Shown here: positions 26,703 through 34,126 of the stretch, in pieces
Layout of the letters: each line of letters opens with the position of its first letter
Position numbering within the stretch: the first letter of the stretch is position 1
Assembly (NCBI RefSeq): GCF_030733845.1
Contig: NZ_CP132311.1
Location: 2,545,501-2,609,500 of the forward strand
Direction of reading: 5' to 3'
DNA from: Shinella zoogloeoides
Lineage (GTDB): Bacteria > Pseudomonadota > Alphaproteobacteria > Rhizobiales > Rhizobiaceae
DNA: 64,000 bases
Notes under the pieces: generated by a model
What the model was told of the DNA's origin: nothing
What the model saw: only the letters and a program-made list of their open reading frames with translations
Database searches by the model: none
Made by a program: the position numbers and the translations under genes

Positions 26703-27346
26703 TGGACATTGTCTCCCTGTGTCATGCTCTGCAGGGCGCGCTCGAAGGAGGATTTGCTGCCGTTGCGCAGCGGCACGAAGGCCTTCTCCCACTTCTTGCA
26801 GCCCGTCTTCACGCGGATGCAGGCATCGTGGCTGATACAGTCGATGGGGCAGAAGACGCAGTCGACCGAGGGAAGCACGTTGTCGATGCGCGAGACCGCC
26901 TCGCGCAGGCCGCCGTCGTGGTGGATGAGATTGGCGCCGTAGGAGCTGGCGATCTGGCGCAGATGCGCCACCTGGCAGTCGCGGCCGCCGACATAGAGGA
27001 AGCTGCGCCCCTCGAGCCCCGCCTTGCTGTCCGCCTTCTCGGCCTCGTTGCCGTCCTGTCGCCGGCGGGCCTGCTGCTGTTGCCTGTGCTTCTCGCGCAT
27101 CGCCTTCCTCTCCGCTTCGCCGGTCCGGCGCTTGACTTTGGTGACTTCCACGCTGCGGGGCGCCTGCGGCGCCCGCACTTCAACCCGAGGCGCGACCGGC
27201 TCGGCGGCTACGGCGTCCTGCGGCACGGCCGCCATCTGCTTCTTCAGCGCGGCAAGCTGCCGCTCCAGGTCGGCGATACGCCGGTCGCGTTCGGCGATCG
27301 TTGCCTTCAAGACCGCTTCCATGCGGCCCGCACTCATCACATTCAT
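26699..27346 (-). CDS. DUF2325 domain protein
   Basis: 215 aa from the ATG at 27346, preceded by GGGGA at a spacing of 8; a start at 27373 is less likely. Residues 15-45 form a coiled coil (AERDRRIADLERQLAALKKQM). A basic, glutamine-rich linker follows (REKHRQQQQARRRQ), then the DUF2325 domain: SFLYVGGRDCQVAHLRQIAS, GGLREAVSRIDNVLPSVDCVFCPIDCISHDAC with conserved cysteines, and CKKWEKAFVPLRNGSKSSFE. Unknown function, perhaps metal or redox linked. First gene of the operon ending in the haem monooxygenase. Confidence 0.8.
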   Translation of the reverse strand: MNVMSAGRMEAVLKATIAERDRRIADLERQLAALKKQMAAVPQDAVAAEPVAPRVEVRAPQAPRSVEVTKVKRRTGEAERKAMREKHRQQQQARRRQDGNEAEKADSKAGLEGRSFLYVGGRDCQVAHLRQIASSYGANLIHHDGGLREAVSRIDNVLPSVDCVFCPIDCISHDACIRVKTGCKKWEKAFVPLRNGSKSSFERALQSMTQGDNVQ

Positions 27347-27434
27347 GCAGCATTCCCCTTTGGCACTCCGCATGGGCGGAGCCTCAGTTCGGGGGCAACC
27401 TACAAAACTTGATTTTCAGAGTAAAGTATAAACA

Positions 27435-27449
27435 TGACTAGGAAAGTCA
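27435..27449. promoter_or_regulatory. Iron-responsive operator (TGA-N9-TCA) before the DUF2325 operon
   Basis: TGACTAGGAAAGTCA fits TGA-N9-TCA, the IRO box recognised by RirA in Rhizobium, with symmetric flanks (ATGACT/AGTCAT). It lies about 90 bp upstream of the DUF2325 start on the minus strand. Confidence 0.6.
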
Positions 27450-27502
27450 TATTTTCTGACAAAAAAATCCCGCCGGCTGGAGGACGGCGGGAAAAGAAGC
27501 TC

Positions 27503-28390
27503 TCAGTTGAAGACGATCGGCACGTTGAAGGCCCAGGACGACTTGCCCGCAGCCTCCGGGATCTTCGCGAAGGGGGCCGCGCGCTGCACCGAATCGACCG
27601 CCGCCCGATCGAGCGCCGCGCTGCCGGAGCTGCGCGCGACGCGGATGCCGCTCGCCTGGCCACCGGAACCGACGACGAAGCTCACCACCACGCTGCCGCG
27701 ATCGCCGCCCGAAACACGCCGCTTGGCGCGGTTGATCTTGTTGCGCACCTTGCCGGGATAATTGCTCACGGCGGCGTTGCCGGCGGCGGACGAATTGCCC
27801 TTCTTCTGGCCGCCCACGGCCGCAGTCTTCACGTCTTCCGAGCCATCGACTTCACCCTTGGAGGCATTGGCCTTGGCCTTGCCCTTTTCGCCGGCCTTCT
27901 TGACGACCTTCTGCTTCGGCTTCTTGCGCTCGACCTTCTTGACCGGCTTTTCCTTCTTCACTTCCGGAACCGGCTTGATCTCCTCCTCCGGCTCGATCAC
28001 CGGCTTGATTTCCGGGACCGGGACGGCGGCAATCTCCACCTCGGCCGAGGGAACGATCAGCTCCTGCACCGGCTCGGACACAACGGGATCGACCGGCGCG
28101 ATCTCGGTCACTTCGGGCTGGATCTCGGTCGGCTGGATTTCCGCCACTTCCTGCGGCTCGGTGACGTCGGGCTGGATCGTCTCGGGCGTGATCACATCTT
28201 CGGGATTGCCGGATTCCACCGCCTCGAAAGCGCCGTTGCCGAGCATCGCCACTTCGGCGACGACGCCGCCGGCAATCAGCGCTTCCTCTTCCTGCTGCGC
28301 AGGCGTCATTGTGAGGATTGCGGCCGCGCCGGCATGGGCGAGCAAGGAAAGGGCGCCCGCGCCGATCCAGAGCCACTTGCTTCCAGCCAT
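27503..28390 (-). CDS. tonB: TonB energy-transducing protein
   Basis: 295 aa (298 if the codon at 28399 is used). A single N-terminal membrane helix (KWLWIGAGALSLLAHAGAAAIL) is followed by a long periplasmic Pro/Glu/Val-rich spacer of EIQPTEIQPEV-type repeats and a Lys-rich KPKQKVVKK section. The C-terminal TonB domain is NYPGKVRNKINRAKRR...VVVSFVVGSGGQASGIRVARSSGSAALDRAAVDSVQRAAPF. It passes proton-motive energy to outer-membrane receptors, here probably the haem receptor. In one run with the 143-aa protein upstream. Confidence 0.9.
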   Translation of the reverse strand: MAGSKWLWIGAGALSLLAHAGAAAILTMTPAQQEEEALIAGGVVAEVAMLGNGAFEAVESGNPEDVITPETIQPDVTEPQEVAEIQPTEIQPEVTEIAPVDPVVSEPVQELIVPSAEVEIAAVPVPEIKPVIEPEEEIKPVPEVKKEKPVKKVERKKPKQKVVKKAGEKGKAKANASKGEVDGSEDVKTAAVGGQKKGNSSAAGNAAVSNYPGKVRNKINRAKRRVSGGDRGSVVVSFVVGSGGQASGIRVARSSGSAALDRAAVDSVQRAAPFAKIPEAAGKSSWAFNVPIVFN

Positions 28391-28452
28391 GATAGTCACC
28401 CGTCGTTCCGTTTCATGCGTCGCCGCGCATCATGCGCCGCGCTACTCGTCAC

Positions 28453-28884
28453 TCAACCTTCGAGGCCGGCCGTCGCCTTGCTGCGCGTGACGATGCCGTC
28501 CATGCAGCGGCCTTTCTCCAGCCCCTCGCCCTCGCAGACCGGTGCATCGTTGATCAGGAGGTTCTTCACGCTCTCGCACTTGATGCCGGGCACGTCGAAC
28601 TGGCGCACCTTGGATTTGCCCGCCGGCAGGTCGCGGAAATCGAGCAACGCCAGGCGCTCGACGGTACCCTTGTCGTTGAAGATCACGAATTCGAACGAGA
28701 CCTTGGAAACGTTCTGCGCAAAGCCGTTCTGGGCGACGAAGGTGAAGAGGCAGCCCTTCTGGGAGCCTGCCAGCGCGTTGAGCTCCACATCCAGCCCCTT
28801 GGCCGCCGCGGCCTCCTGTGCTGCGGCGCCGGAAACAGCGACAGCGGAAAATAGCGCGGAGAGGAGAAGGGTACGTACGGTCAT
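28453..28884 (-). CDS. Secreted protein upstream of tonB, function unknown
   Basis: 143 aa with a Sec signal peptide (MTVRTLLLSALFSAVAVSGAAAQ). The mature part is a small beta-rich protein (LNALAGSQKGCLFTFVAQNGF, VSFEFVIFNDKGTVERLALLDF) with four cysteines. Its start at 28884 faces the haem operon across a 235-bp divergent region containing an iron box. It probably works in the periplasm with TonB-dependent haem uptake, but the family is not recognised. Confidence 0.65.
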   Translation of the reverse strand: MTVRTLLLSALFSAVAVSGAAAQEAAAAKGLDVELNALAGSQKGCLFTFVAQNGFAQNVSKVSFEFVIFNDKGTVERLALLDFRDLPAGKSKVRQFDVPGIKCESVKNLLINDAPVCEGEGLEKGRCMDGIVTRSKATAGLEG

Positions 28885-28994
28885 GAGCTCGCCTGTTCAC
28901 GTTTTCGCCGGGGCGCCGGCCAGATCTGTTGTACGGCACTCGTCAAAGAATTAACATGACTTTATGGCACCGGTATTGCGTGCATAAATAAATA

Positions 28995-29009
28995 TGAGTA
29001 ATGAAGTCA
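28995..29009. promoter_or_regulatory. Iron-responsive operator (TGA-N9-TCA) before hmuS
   Basis: TGAGTAATGAAGTCA fits TGA-N9-TCA. It lies in the divergent region between the 143-aa gene and hmuS, 111 bp before the chosen hmuS start. A second ACATGACT, shared with the box at 27435, occurs nearby at about 28953. Confidence 0.55.
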
Positions 29010-29119
29010 AGATAGTAAACGCCAAAAAACCTGTCAAACCCCTGTTCCGCCACGAAAATTTCAGCGGAAGGGATGGTGGAGGCGGGAATGGCACCACGCA
29101 TTTTATGAAGGCCGCGCCC

Positions 29120-30166
29120 ATGACCGACACGACCCGACCGACTCCCGCCGAAATCCGCGCCTTCCGCGCCGAGAACCCGAAGATGCGCGAGCGAGACATC
29201 GCCGCCCAGCTCCGCATTTCGGAGGCAGCACTCGTGGCGGCGGAAGTCGGCCTCACGGCCGTGCGCATCGACGGCGACGCCAACCGGTTCCTGGAGCGTT
29301 CGGAAGCGCTCGGCGAGGTCATGGCGCTCACCCGCAACGAGAGCGTCGTGCACGAGAAGATCGGCGTCTTCGAGAAGATCAACACCGGCAAGCACGCCTC
29401 CATCGTCCTCGGCGAGAACATCGACCTGCGCATCTTCCCCGGCACCTGGGCCCATGGTTTCGCCGTGACCAAGACGGATGGCGACCAGGTGCGCCACAGC
29501 CTGCAGTTCTTCGACAAGGCCGGCGAGGCCGTGCATAAGGTGCATCTGCGCCCGGCATCCAACCTCGAAGCCTATGAGGCGATCGTCGCCGATTTCCGCC
29601 TGGAGGACCAGTCGCAGGAATTCGTCGAGGTCATCACGGAAAAGACCGTCGAGACTGGCCCGGTCGACGTCGCGGCGCTGCGCGAAAGCTGGAGCGCCAT
29701 GACGGACACCCATCAGTTCTTCGGCATGCTGCGCAAGCTGAAGATCGCCCGCCAGGACGCCGTGCGCAGCGTCGGCGAGGATTTCGCCCATGAGGTGCGC
29801 GCCGATTCCGTTACCGAGCTGCTGCGCGCCTCGGCCGAACGCGGCGCCGACATCATGTGCTTCGTCGGCAACCACGGCACGATCCAGATCCACACCGGCC
29901 CGGTAAAGAACATCCAGCCAATGGGTCCGTGGATCAACGTGCTCGACCCGACCTTCCACATGCACCTGCGCACGGACCATATCGCCGAGTGCTGGGTGGT
30001 GCGCAAGCCGACCTCCGACGGCCACGTCACCTCGCTCGAAGCCTATGACGCGAACGGCGAGATGATCGTCCAGTTCTTCGGCAAGCGGAAGGAAGGCATG
30101 ACGGAGCGCGCCGACTGGCGCGAGATCCTCGACAGCCTGCCGCGCCCGGACAGCGTCGCCGCCTGA
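29120..30166 (+). CDS. hmuS: Haem-trafficking/degrading protein HmuS
   Basis: 348 aa, normal for the family; the open frame extends to 28994 but that region holds the operator, and GAAGG sits 8 nt before the ATG at 29120. It contains two tandem HemS/ChuX repeats: residues about 1-165 (RERDIAAQLRISEAALVAAEVG, GTWAHGFAV) and 190-348 (DTHQFFGMLRKLKIARQDAVR, GNHGTIQIHTGPVKNIQPMGPWINVLDPTFHMHL). It accepts haem from HmuTUV in the cytoplasm. First gene of hmuSTUV. Confidence 0.92.
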   Translation: MTDTTRPTPAEIRAFRAENPKMRERDIAAQLRISEAALVAAEVGLTAVRIDGDANRFLERSEALGEVMALTRNESVVHEKIGVFEKINTGKHASIVLGENIDLRIFPGTWAHGFAVTKTDGDQVRHSLQFFDKAGEAVHKVHLRPASNLEAYEAIVADFRLEDQSQEFVEVITEKTVETGPVDVAALRESWSAMTDTHQFFGMLRKLKIARQDAVRSVGEDFAHEVRADSVTELLRASAERGADIMCFVGNHGTIQIHTGPVKNIQPMGPWINVLDPTFHMHLRTDHIAECWVVRKPTSDGHVTSLEAYDANGEMIVQFFGKRKEGMTERADWREILDSLPRPDSVAA

Positions 30167-30193
30167 GCCCAAAACCCGCGAAGGACCGCTACC

Positions 30194-31144
30194 ATGAGCA
30201 AGAGCTTCGATTTCCGCCGCGCCCGCCCGTGGGAAGTGGCCCTCACCGTCTTTGCGCTGTCGGCCCCGCTGCTGCTGCCGCTCACCGCGAACGGCGACGG
30301 CGGCTTCATCCGCAAGGCCGTCGCGCAGGAAATGCAGCAAGTCGACACGTCGAAGCTCGTGTCGATCGGCGGCGCCATCACGGAAATCGTCTATGCGCTC
30401 GGTGAGGAAGACAGGCTCGTCGCCCGCGATTCCACCAGCATGTATCCCGAGGAAGCGATGAAGCTGCCGGATGTCGGCTACATGCGCGCGCTTTCGCCGG
30501 AAGGCGTCATCGCCGTGAACCCGACCGCCATCCTCGCCGTCGAGGGCAGCGGCCCGGCCGATGCGCTCGCCGTGCTGAAGAGCGCCGGCATCCCCTTCGA
30601 GACCGTGCCGGAAGGCTACGACCGCGCGGCGATCCTCAGGAAGATCGACGTCGTCGGCACCTTCCTCGGCGTGCCGGAAAAGGCGAAGGAACTGGAAGCC
30701 AAGGTCGGCGCGGAGCTCGACGCCGCCATCGCCGACGCCGCCAAGCGGCCGGAAGCCGAGCGCAAGCGCGTGCTCTTCATCCTGAGTTTCCAGGGCGGCC
30801 GCGTCATGGCTGCGGGCAACAAGACCGCCGCCGACGGCATCATCGGCCTTTCCGGCGGCATCAACGCCACGGACGGCACCTTCGAGGGCTACAAGCCGAT
30901 CACCGACGAGGCGATCATCAACGCCAAGCCCGACGTCATCATGGTCATGATGCGCCCCGGCCACGGCAGCAGCGACGCGGAAATCCTGGCGCATCCCGCC
31001 ATCTCGGTGACCCCGGCCGCCGCGAGCAAGGCGGTGGTGCGCATGGACGGCCTGCATCTGCTCGGCTTCGGCCCGCGCACCGCCTCGGCCATCACTGACC
31101 TCAACAAGAAGCTCTACGGCAAGGCCGGCAATGTCTCTCAATGA
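30194..31144 (+). CDS. hmuT: Haem ABC transporter, periplasmic binding protein
   Basis: 316 aa. The N-terminal hydrophobic segment (ALTVFALSAPLLLPLTA) serves as the export signal. The class III binding-protein fold has LVSIGGAITEIVYALGEEDRLVARDSTSMYPEEA, the haem-ligand region DVGYMRALSPEGVIAVNPTAIL, and LFILSFQGGRVMAAGNKTAADGII. AAGGAC precedes the ATG. It overlaps hmuU by 14 bp. Confidence 0.9.
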   Translation: MSKSFDFRRARPWEVALTVFALSAPLLLPLTANGDGGFIRKAVAQEMQQVDTSKLVSIGGAITEIVYALGEEDRLVARDSTSMYPEEAMKLPDVGYMRALSPEGVIAVNPTAILAVEGSGPADALAVLKSAGIPFETVPEGYDRAAILRKIDVVGTFLGVPEKAKELEAKVGAELDAAIADAAKRPEAERKRVLFILSFQGGRVMAAGNKTAADGIIGLSGGINATDGTFEGYKPITDEAIINAKPDVIMVMMRPGHGSSDAEILAHPAISVTPAAASKAVVRMDGLHLLGFGPRTASAITDLNKKLYGKAGNVSQ

Positions 31145-32252
31145 TGCCGTGCGCGATCCGCTTGCGCGCGGTTCCGTCCTGATGCGCTCCGTCCGATCCC
31201 GGGCTGCCGGCGACCGGACGGCGATCGCGCGTCTGACGCTCGCCTTCCTCGTTGTGCTCTCGATCGTCGCCCTCGCGCTGTCGATCGCGACCGGCGCCTC
31301 GGACGCTTCCGCGGTCGGCGTCATCGGCGCGCTCCTCAGCGGCGCGGAAGACACCGCGCTCAGCGTGCGCGACCGCATCATCGTCTTCGACATCCGCATG
31401 CCCCGCGCCCTGCTCGGCTTCCTCATCGGCGGCGCGCTCGCCATGTCCGGCGCCGTCATGCAGGGCCTCTTCCGCAATCCGCTCGCCGATCCCGGCCTCG
31501 TCGGCATTTCCTCCGGCTCGGCGCTCGGCGCGGTGCTGATGATCGTGCTCGGCAGCAGCCTGCCGGCCGGCGTCATGCTCACGCTCGGCGCCTATGCCCT
31601 GCCGATCGCCGCCTTCGCCGGCGGCCTCCTGACGACCCTGCTGCTCTACCGCATCGCCACGCGCGGCGGGCAGACCTCCGTCGCCACCATGCTGCTCGCC
31701 GGCATCGCGATCTCCGCGCTTGCGGGTGCCGTCACCGGCATCCTTATCTACATGGCCGACGACAAGCAGTTGCGCGACATCACCTTCTGGGGCCTCGGTT
31801 CGCTCTCCGGCATGACCTGGCTGAAGCTCTTCACCGCCGGGCCGATCATCGTGCTTGCCCTGCTCGTCGTGCCCTTCCTGTCGCGCGGCCTCAACGCGAT
31901 CACGCTCGGCGAGGCGGCCGCCTTCCACATGGGCGTGAAGGTGCAGCGGCTGAAATATATCGCGGTCGTCGCCGTCGCCGGTGCGGTCGGCGCTTCCGTC
32001 GCCGTCAGCGGCGGCATCGGCTTCGTCGGCATCGTCGTGCCGCATCTCCTGCGCATCGTCATCGGTCCGGACCACCGCTACTTGCTGCCGGCCTCGGCGC
32101 TGCTCGGCGGCGTGCTGATGCTCGGCGCGGACATGCTGGCGCGCACCATCGTCGCGCCCGCCGAACTGCCGATCGGCATCATCACCGCGCTTGCCGGCGC
32201 GCCCTTCTTCCTCTGGGTGCTCCTGCGCGACCGCTCGCGGAACGGCTGGTAG
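31131..32252 (+). CDS. hmuU: Haem ABC transporter, permease
   Basis: 373 aa FecCD-type permease with about ten helices. Hallmarks: RMPRALLGFLIGGALAMSGAVMQGLFRNPLADPGLVGISSGSALGAV near the N-terminal side and GGIGFVGIVVPHLLRIVIGPDHRYLLPASALLGGVLM in the C-terminal third. It forms the inner-membrane haem channel with HmuV. Confidence 0.93.
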   Translation: MSLNDAVRDPLARGSVLMRSVRSRAAGDRTAIARLTLAFLVVLSIVALALSIATGASDASAVGVIGALLSGAEDTALSVRDRIIVFDIRMPRALLGFLIGGALAMSGAVMQGLFRNPLADPGLVGISSGSALGAVLMIVLGSSLPAGVMLTLGAYALPIAAFAGGLLTTLLLYRIATRGGQTSVATMLLAGIAISALAGAVTGILIYMADDKQLRDITFWGLGSLSGMTWLKLFTAGPIIVLALLVVPFLSRGLNAITLGEAAAFHMGVKVQRLKYIAVVAVAGAVGASVAVSGGIGFVGIVVPHLLRIVIGPDHRYLLPASALLGGVLMLGADMLARTIVAPAELPIGIITALAGAPFFLWVLLRDRSRNGW

Positions 32253-32259
32253 AAACATC

Positions 32260-33048
32260 ATGATCACCGCAAAGAACCTTACGGTCAGCCTCTCCGGCAA
32301 GACCATCGTGCATGGCGTGGCCCTGGAGGCGAAGGCCGGCGAACTCACCGCCATCGTCGGCCCCAACGGCTCCGGCAAGACGACGACGCTGAAGGCGATC
32401 GCAGGGGAACTCGCCAGCAAGGGCGACATCACCCTCAACGGCCACGACATCCGCGCGCTCGAACCCTGGCAGCTCGCCGTCAAGCGCGCCGTGCTGCCGC
32501 AGGCCGCGACCATCGCCTTCCCTTTCACCGTGCGCGAGATCGTTCGCCTCGGCCTCACCGTCGGCCCGAACCGCCATGCGGATCGTATCGACGCGGTCAC
32601 CGCCGAAGCGCTCGCCGCCGTCGATCTCGCAGGCTTTGCCGGCCGCTTCTATCAGGAGCTTTCCGGCGGCGAGCAGCAGCGCGTGCAGCTTGCCCGCGTG
32701 CTCTCGCAGATCTGGGAACCGACGCTCGACGGCGAGCCGTGCTTCCTGATGCTCGACGAGCCGGTCTCCGCACTCGACATCCGCCACCAGCTCACCATCA
32801 TGCAGCTCGCCCGCCGCTACTGCGAAGGCGGCGGCGGCGTCATCGCCGTCATGCACGATCTCAACCTGACGGCGATGTTCGCCGACCACATGGTGATGAT
32901 GAAGAACGGCCGCATCGAACGGTCCGGCCCGCCGGCCGACGTCATGACCGACGATGCCATGGAAGCCATCTTCGGTTGCCGCATGCGCATCAACGGCGTG
33001 CCCGCCGCCGGTGTGCCCTTCGTGCTGCCGCACACCGCTTCGGCCTGA
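32260..33048 (+). CDS. hmuV: Haem ABC transporter, ATPase
   Basis: 262 aa. Start ATG at 32260, 7 bp after hmuU. Walker A GPNGSGKTT, Q-loop AVLPQAATIAFPFTVREIV, signature LSGGEQQRVQLARVL, Walker B FLMLDEPVSALD, switch histidine in VIAVMHDLNLTAMF. Typical HmuV/FecE-type ATPase, last gene of the haem operon. Confidence 0.93.
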   Translation: MITAKNLTVSLSGKTIVHGVALEAKAGELTAIVGPNGSGKTTTLKAIAGELASKGDITLNGHDIRALEPWQLAVKRAVLPQAATIAFPFTVREIVRLGLTVGPNRHADRIDAVTAEALAAVDLAGFAGRFYQELSGGEQQRVQLARVLSQIWEPTLDGEPCFLMLDEPVSALDIRHQLTIMQLARRYCEGGGGVIAVMHDLNLTAMFADHMVMMKNGRIERSGPPADVMTDDAMEAIFGCRMRINGVPAAGVPFVLPHTASA

Positions 33049-33064
33049 TTTTCCAGCACCTTAC

Positions 33065-33089
33065 GGAACCTTTTGCCGCCATCCACGTT
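33065..33089 (+). promoter_or_regulatory. EcfG-type promoter of the DUF883 gene
   Basis: GGAAC at 33065-33069, exactly 16 bp, then CGTT at 33086-33089. This equals the general-stress sigma EcfG/RpoE2 consensus, 88 bp before the start codon. Confidence 0.7.
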
Positions 33090-33176
33090 TATTGCCCCGG
33101 AAGACCGTTCCGCCAAGGGGGTGGAGCGCTGTTCGGCCCGCGCCCGTCGCGGGCGACCCGCAAAAGGAGCAACGGC

Positions 33177-33575
33177 ATGGCCAACGGACTGTTTTCATCC
33201 CGCAGCAAGACCCTTCGCAACGGGCTTCAGGACGAAGCCCAGGCTGTCGAAGAGCAGATCGCGGAACTGCGCGCGGAGATCGCCTCCCTTGCCAGCGCCC
33301 TGGCCAGCGACGCCTCGAGCGGCGCAAGCGGCATCCGCAAGAAGGCCCGCGCCGTCAAGGCCGAGGTCAGCGACGCCGCGCACGGCCTGAAGGACCGCGC
33401 GGAAACCGATGTCCGCGACATGATCGCCGCCGGCGAGGACATCCTTGCCGAGCTTCAGGCCCGCTACCAGGATTCCGGCCGCAAGGCGCGCAAGGCCGTG
33501 CACGACCACCCGCTCGCGACGCTCGGCATCGCCGCCGCGGCTGGTTTCGTCCTCGCCGCCCTATTGCGGCGCTGA
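33177..33575 (+). CDS. DUF883/ElaB-like membrane-anchored protein
   Basis: 132 aa. A long amphipathic, Ala/Glu-rich helical region (residues 15-105, EEQIAELRAEIASLASALAS) and one C-terminal membrane helix (HPLATLGIAAAAGFVLAALLRR) match the YqjD/ElaB/DUF883 family, whose E. coli members are stationary-phase membrane anchors that bind ribosomes. An EcfG-type promoter upstream suggests stress induction. Confidence 0.78.
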   Translation: MANGLFSSRSKTLRNGLQDEAQAVEEQIAELRAEIASLASALASDASSGASGIRKKARAVKAEVSDAAHGLKDRAETDVRDMIAAGEDILAELQARYQDSGRKARKAVHDHPLATLGIAAAAGFVLAALLRR

Positions 33576-33659
33576 TCTGGCCATCGCACGACCCGGGGCG
33601 CCGTTCGGCGTCCCATCCGGGCCTAGCTGGCTCATCCTTCCATTCGGAGCGTAAACGGC

Positions 33660-34091
33660 ATGTTGTCCTTGGGGGCCATTCTCATCCAGAACCTCGTTAC
33701 CCGTGTCACCGACCGGGTGGATGAGAGCGTCGACATTGCCAAACGCAGTGCCATCGCCGGCCTCTTCATCGGCATCCTGCTTGTCACCGCCTATGTGCTC
33801 GCCATCGTCGGGGCGGCGGTTCTGCTGTCCGACCACTACGGCACGGTCCCGGCCCTCTTCGGCCTTGCTGGCGGTTTCCTTGTCCTCGCGCTCATCGTGC
33901 TCGCCGTCGTCGCCGCCCGCAACAAGCGGGAGCGCGAACTGCGCCGCATCCGCCGCCAGCAACTTGCCGCCCGGCGCGACCTGATGGCCGCCGCCGCGAC
34001 CGTCGCCGTGAAAAAGCCTCTCGCTGCGACTGCCGTGGCGCTCGCGCTCGGCTTCCTGCTCGCGCCGAAATCCCGCCGCGACGACGACTGA
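33660..34091 (+). CDS. Phage-holin-superfamily (DUF1469/YqjE-like) membrane protein
   Basis: 143 aa. Two central membrane helices (GLFIGILLVTAYVLAIVGAAVLLS and ALFGLAGGFLVLALIVLAVVAAR) are followed by a basic helix (KRERELRRIRRQQLAARRD) and another hydrophobic tail. This is the YqjE/DUF1469 pattern, usually next to DUF883 genes as in yqjD-yqjE. It follows the DUF883 gene by 84 bp and is probably co-transcribed from the EcfG promoter. Confidence 0.68.
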   Translation: MLSLGAILIQNLVTRVTDRVDESVDIAKRSAIAGLFIGILLVTAYVLAIVGAAVLLSDHYGTVPALFGLAGGFLVLALIVLAVVAARNKRERELRRIRRQQLAARRDLMAAAATVAVKKPLAATAVALALGFLLAPKSRRDDD

Positions 34092-34126
34092 TCCCATCAT
34101 TCCAGTTGTTCTGGAAAGTGTGCCGC

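Noticed and set aside
28994..29119. N-terminal extension of hmuS from 28994
   Set aside because: The region contains the TGA-N9-TCA operator and the extension is Gly-rich and unlike HmuS; the start at 29120 gives the usual length and has a ribosome-binding site.
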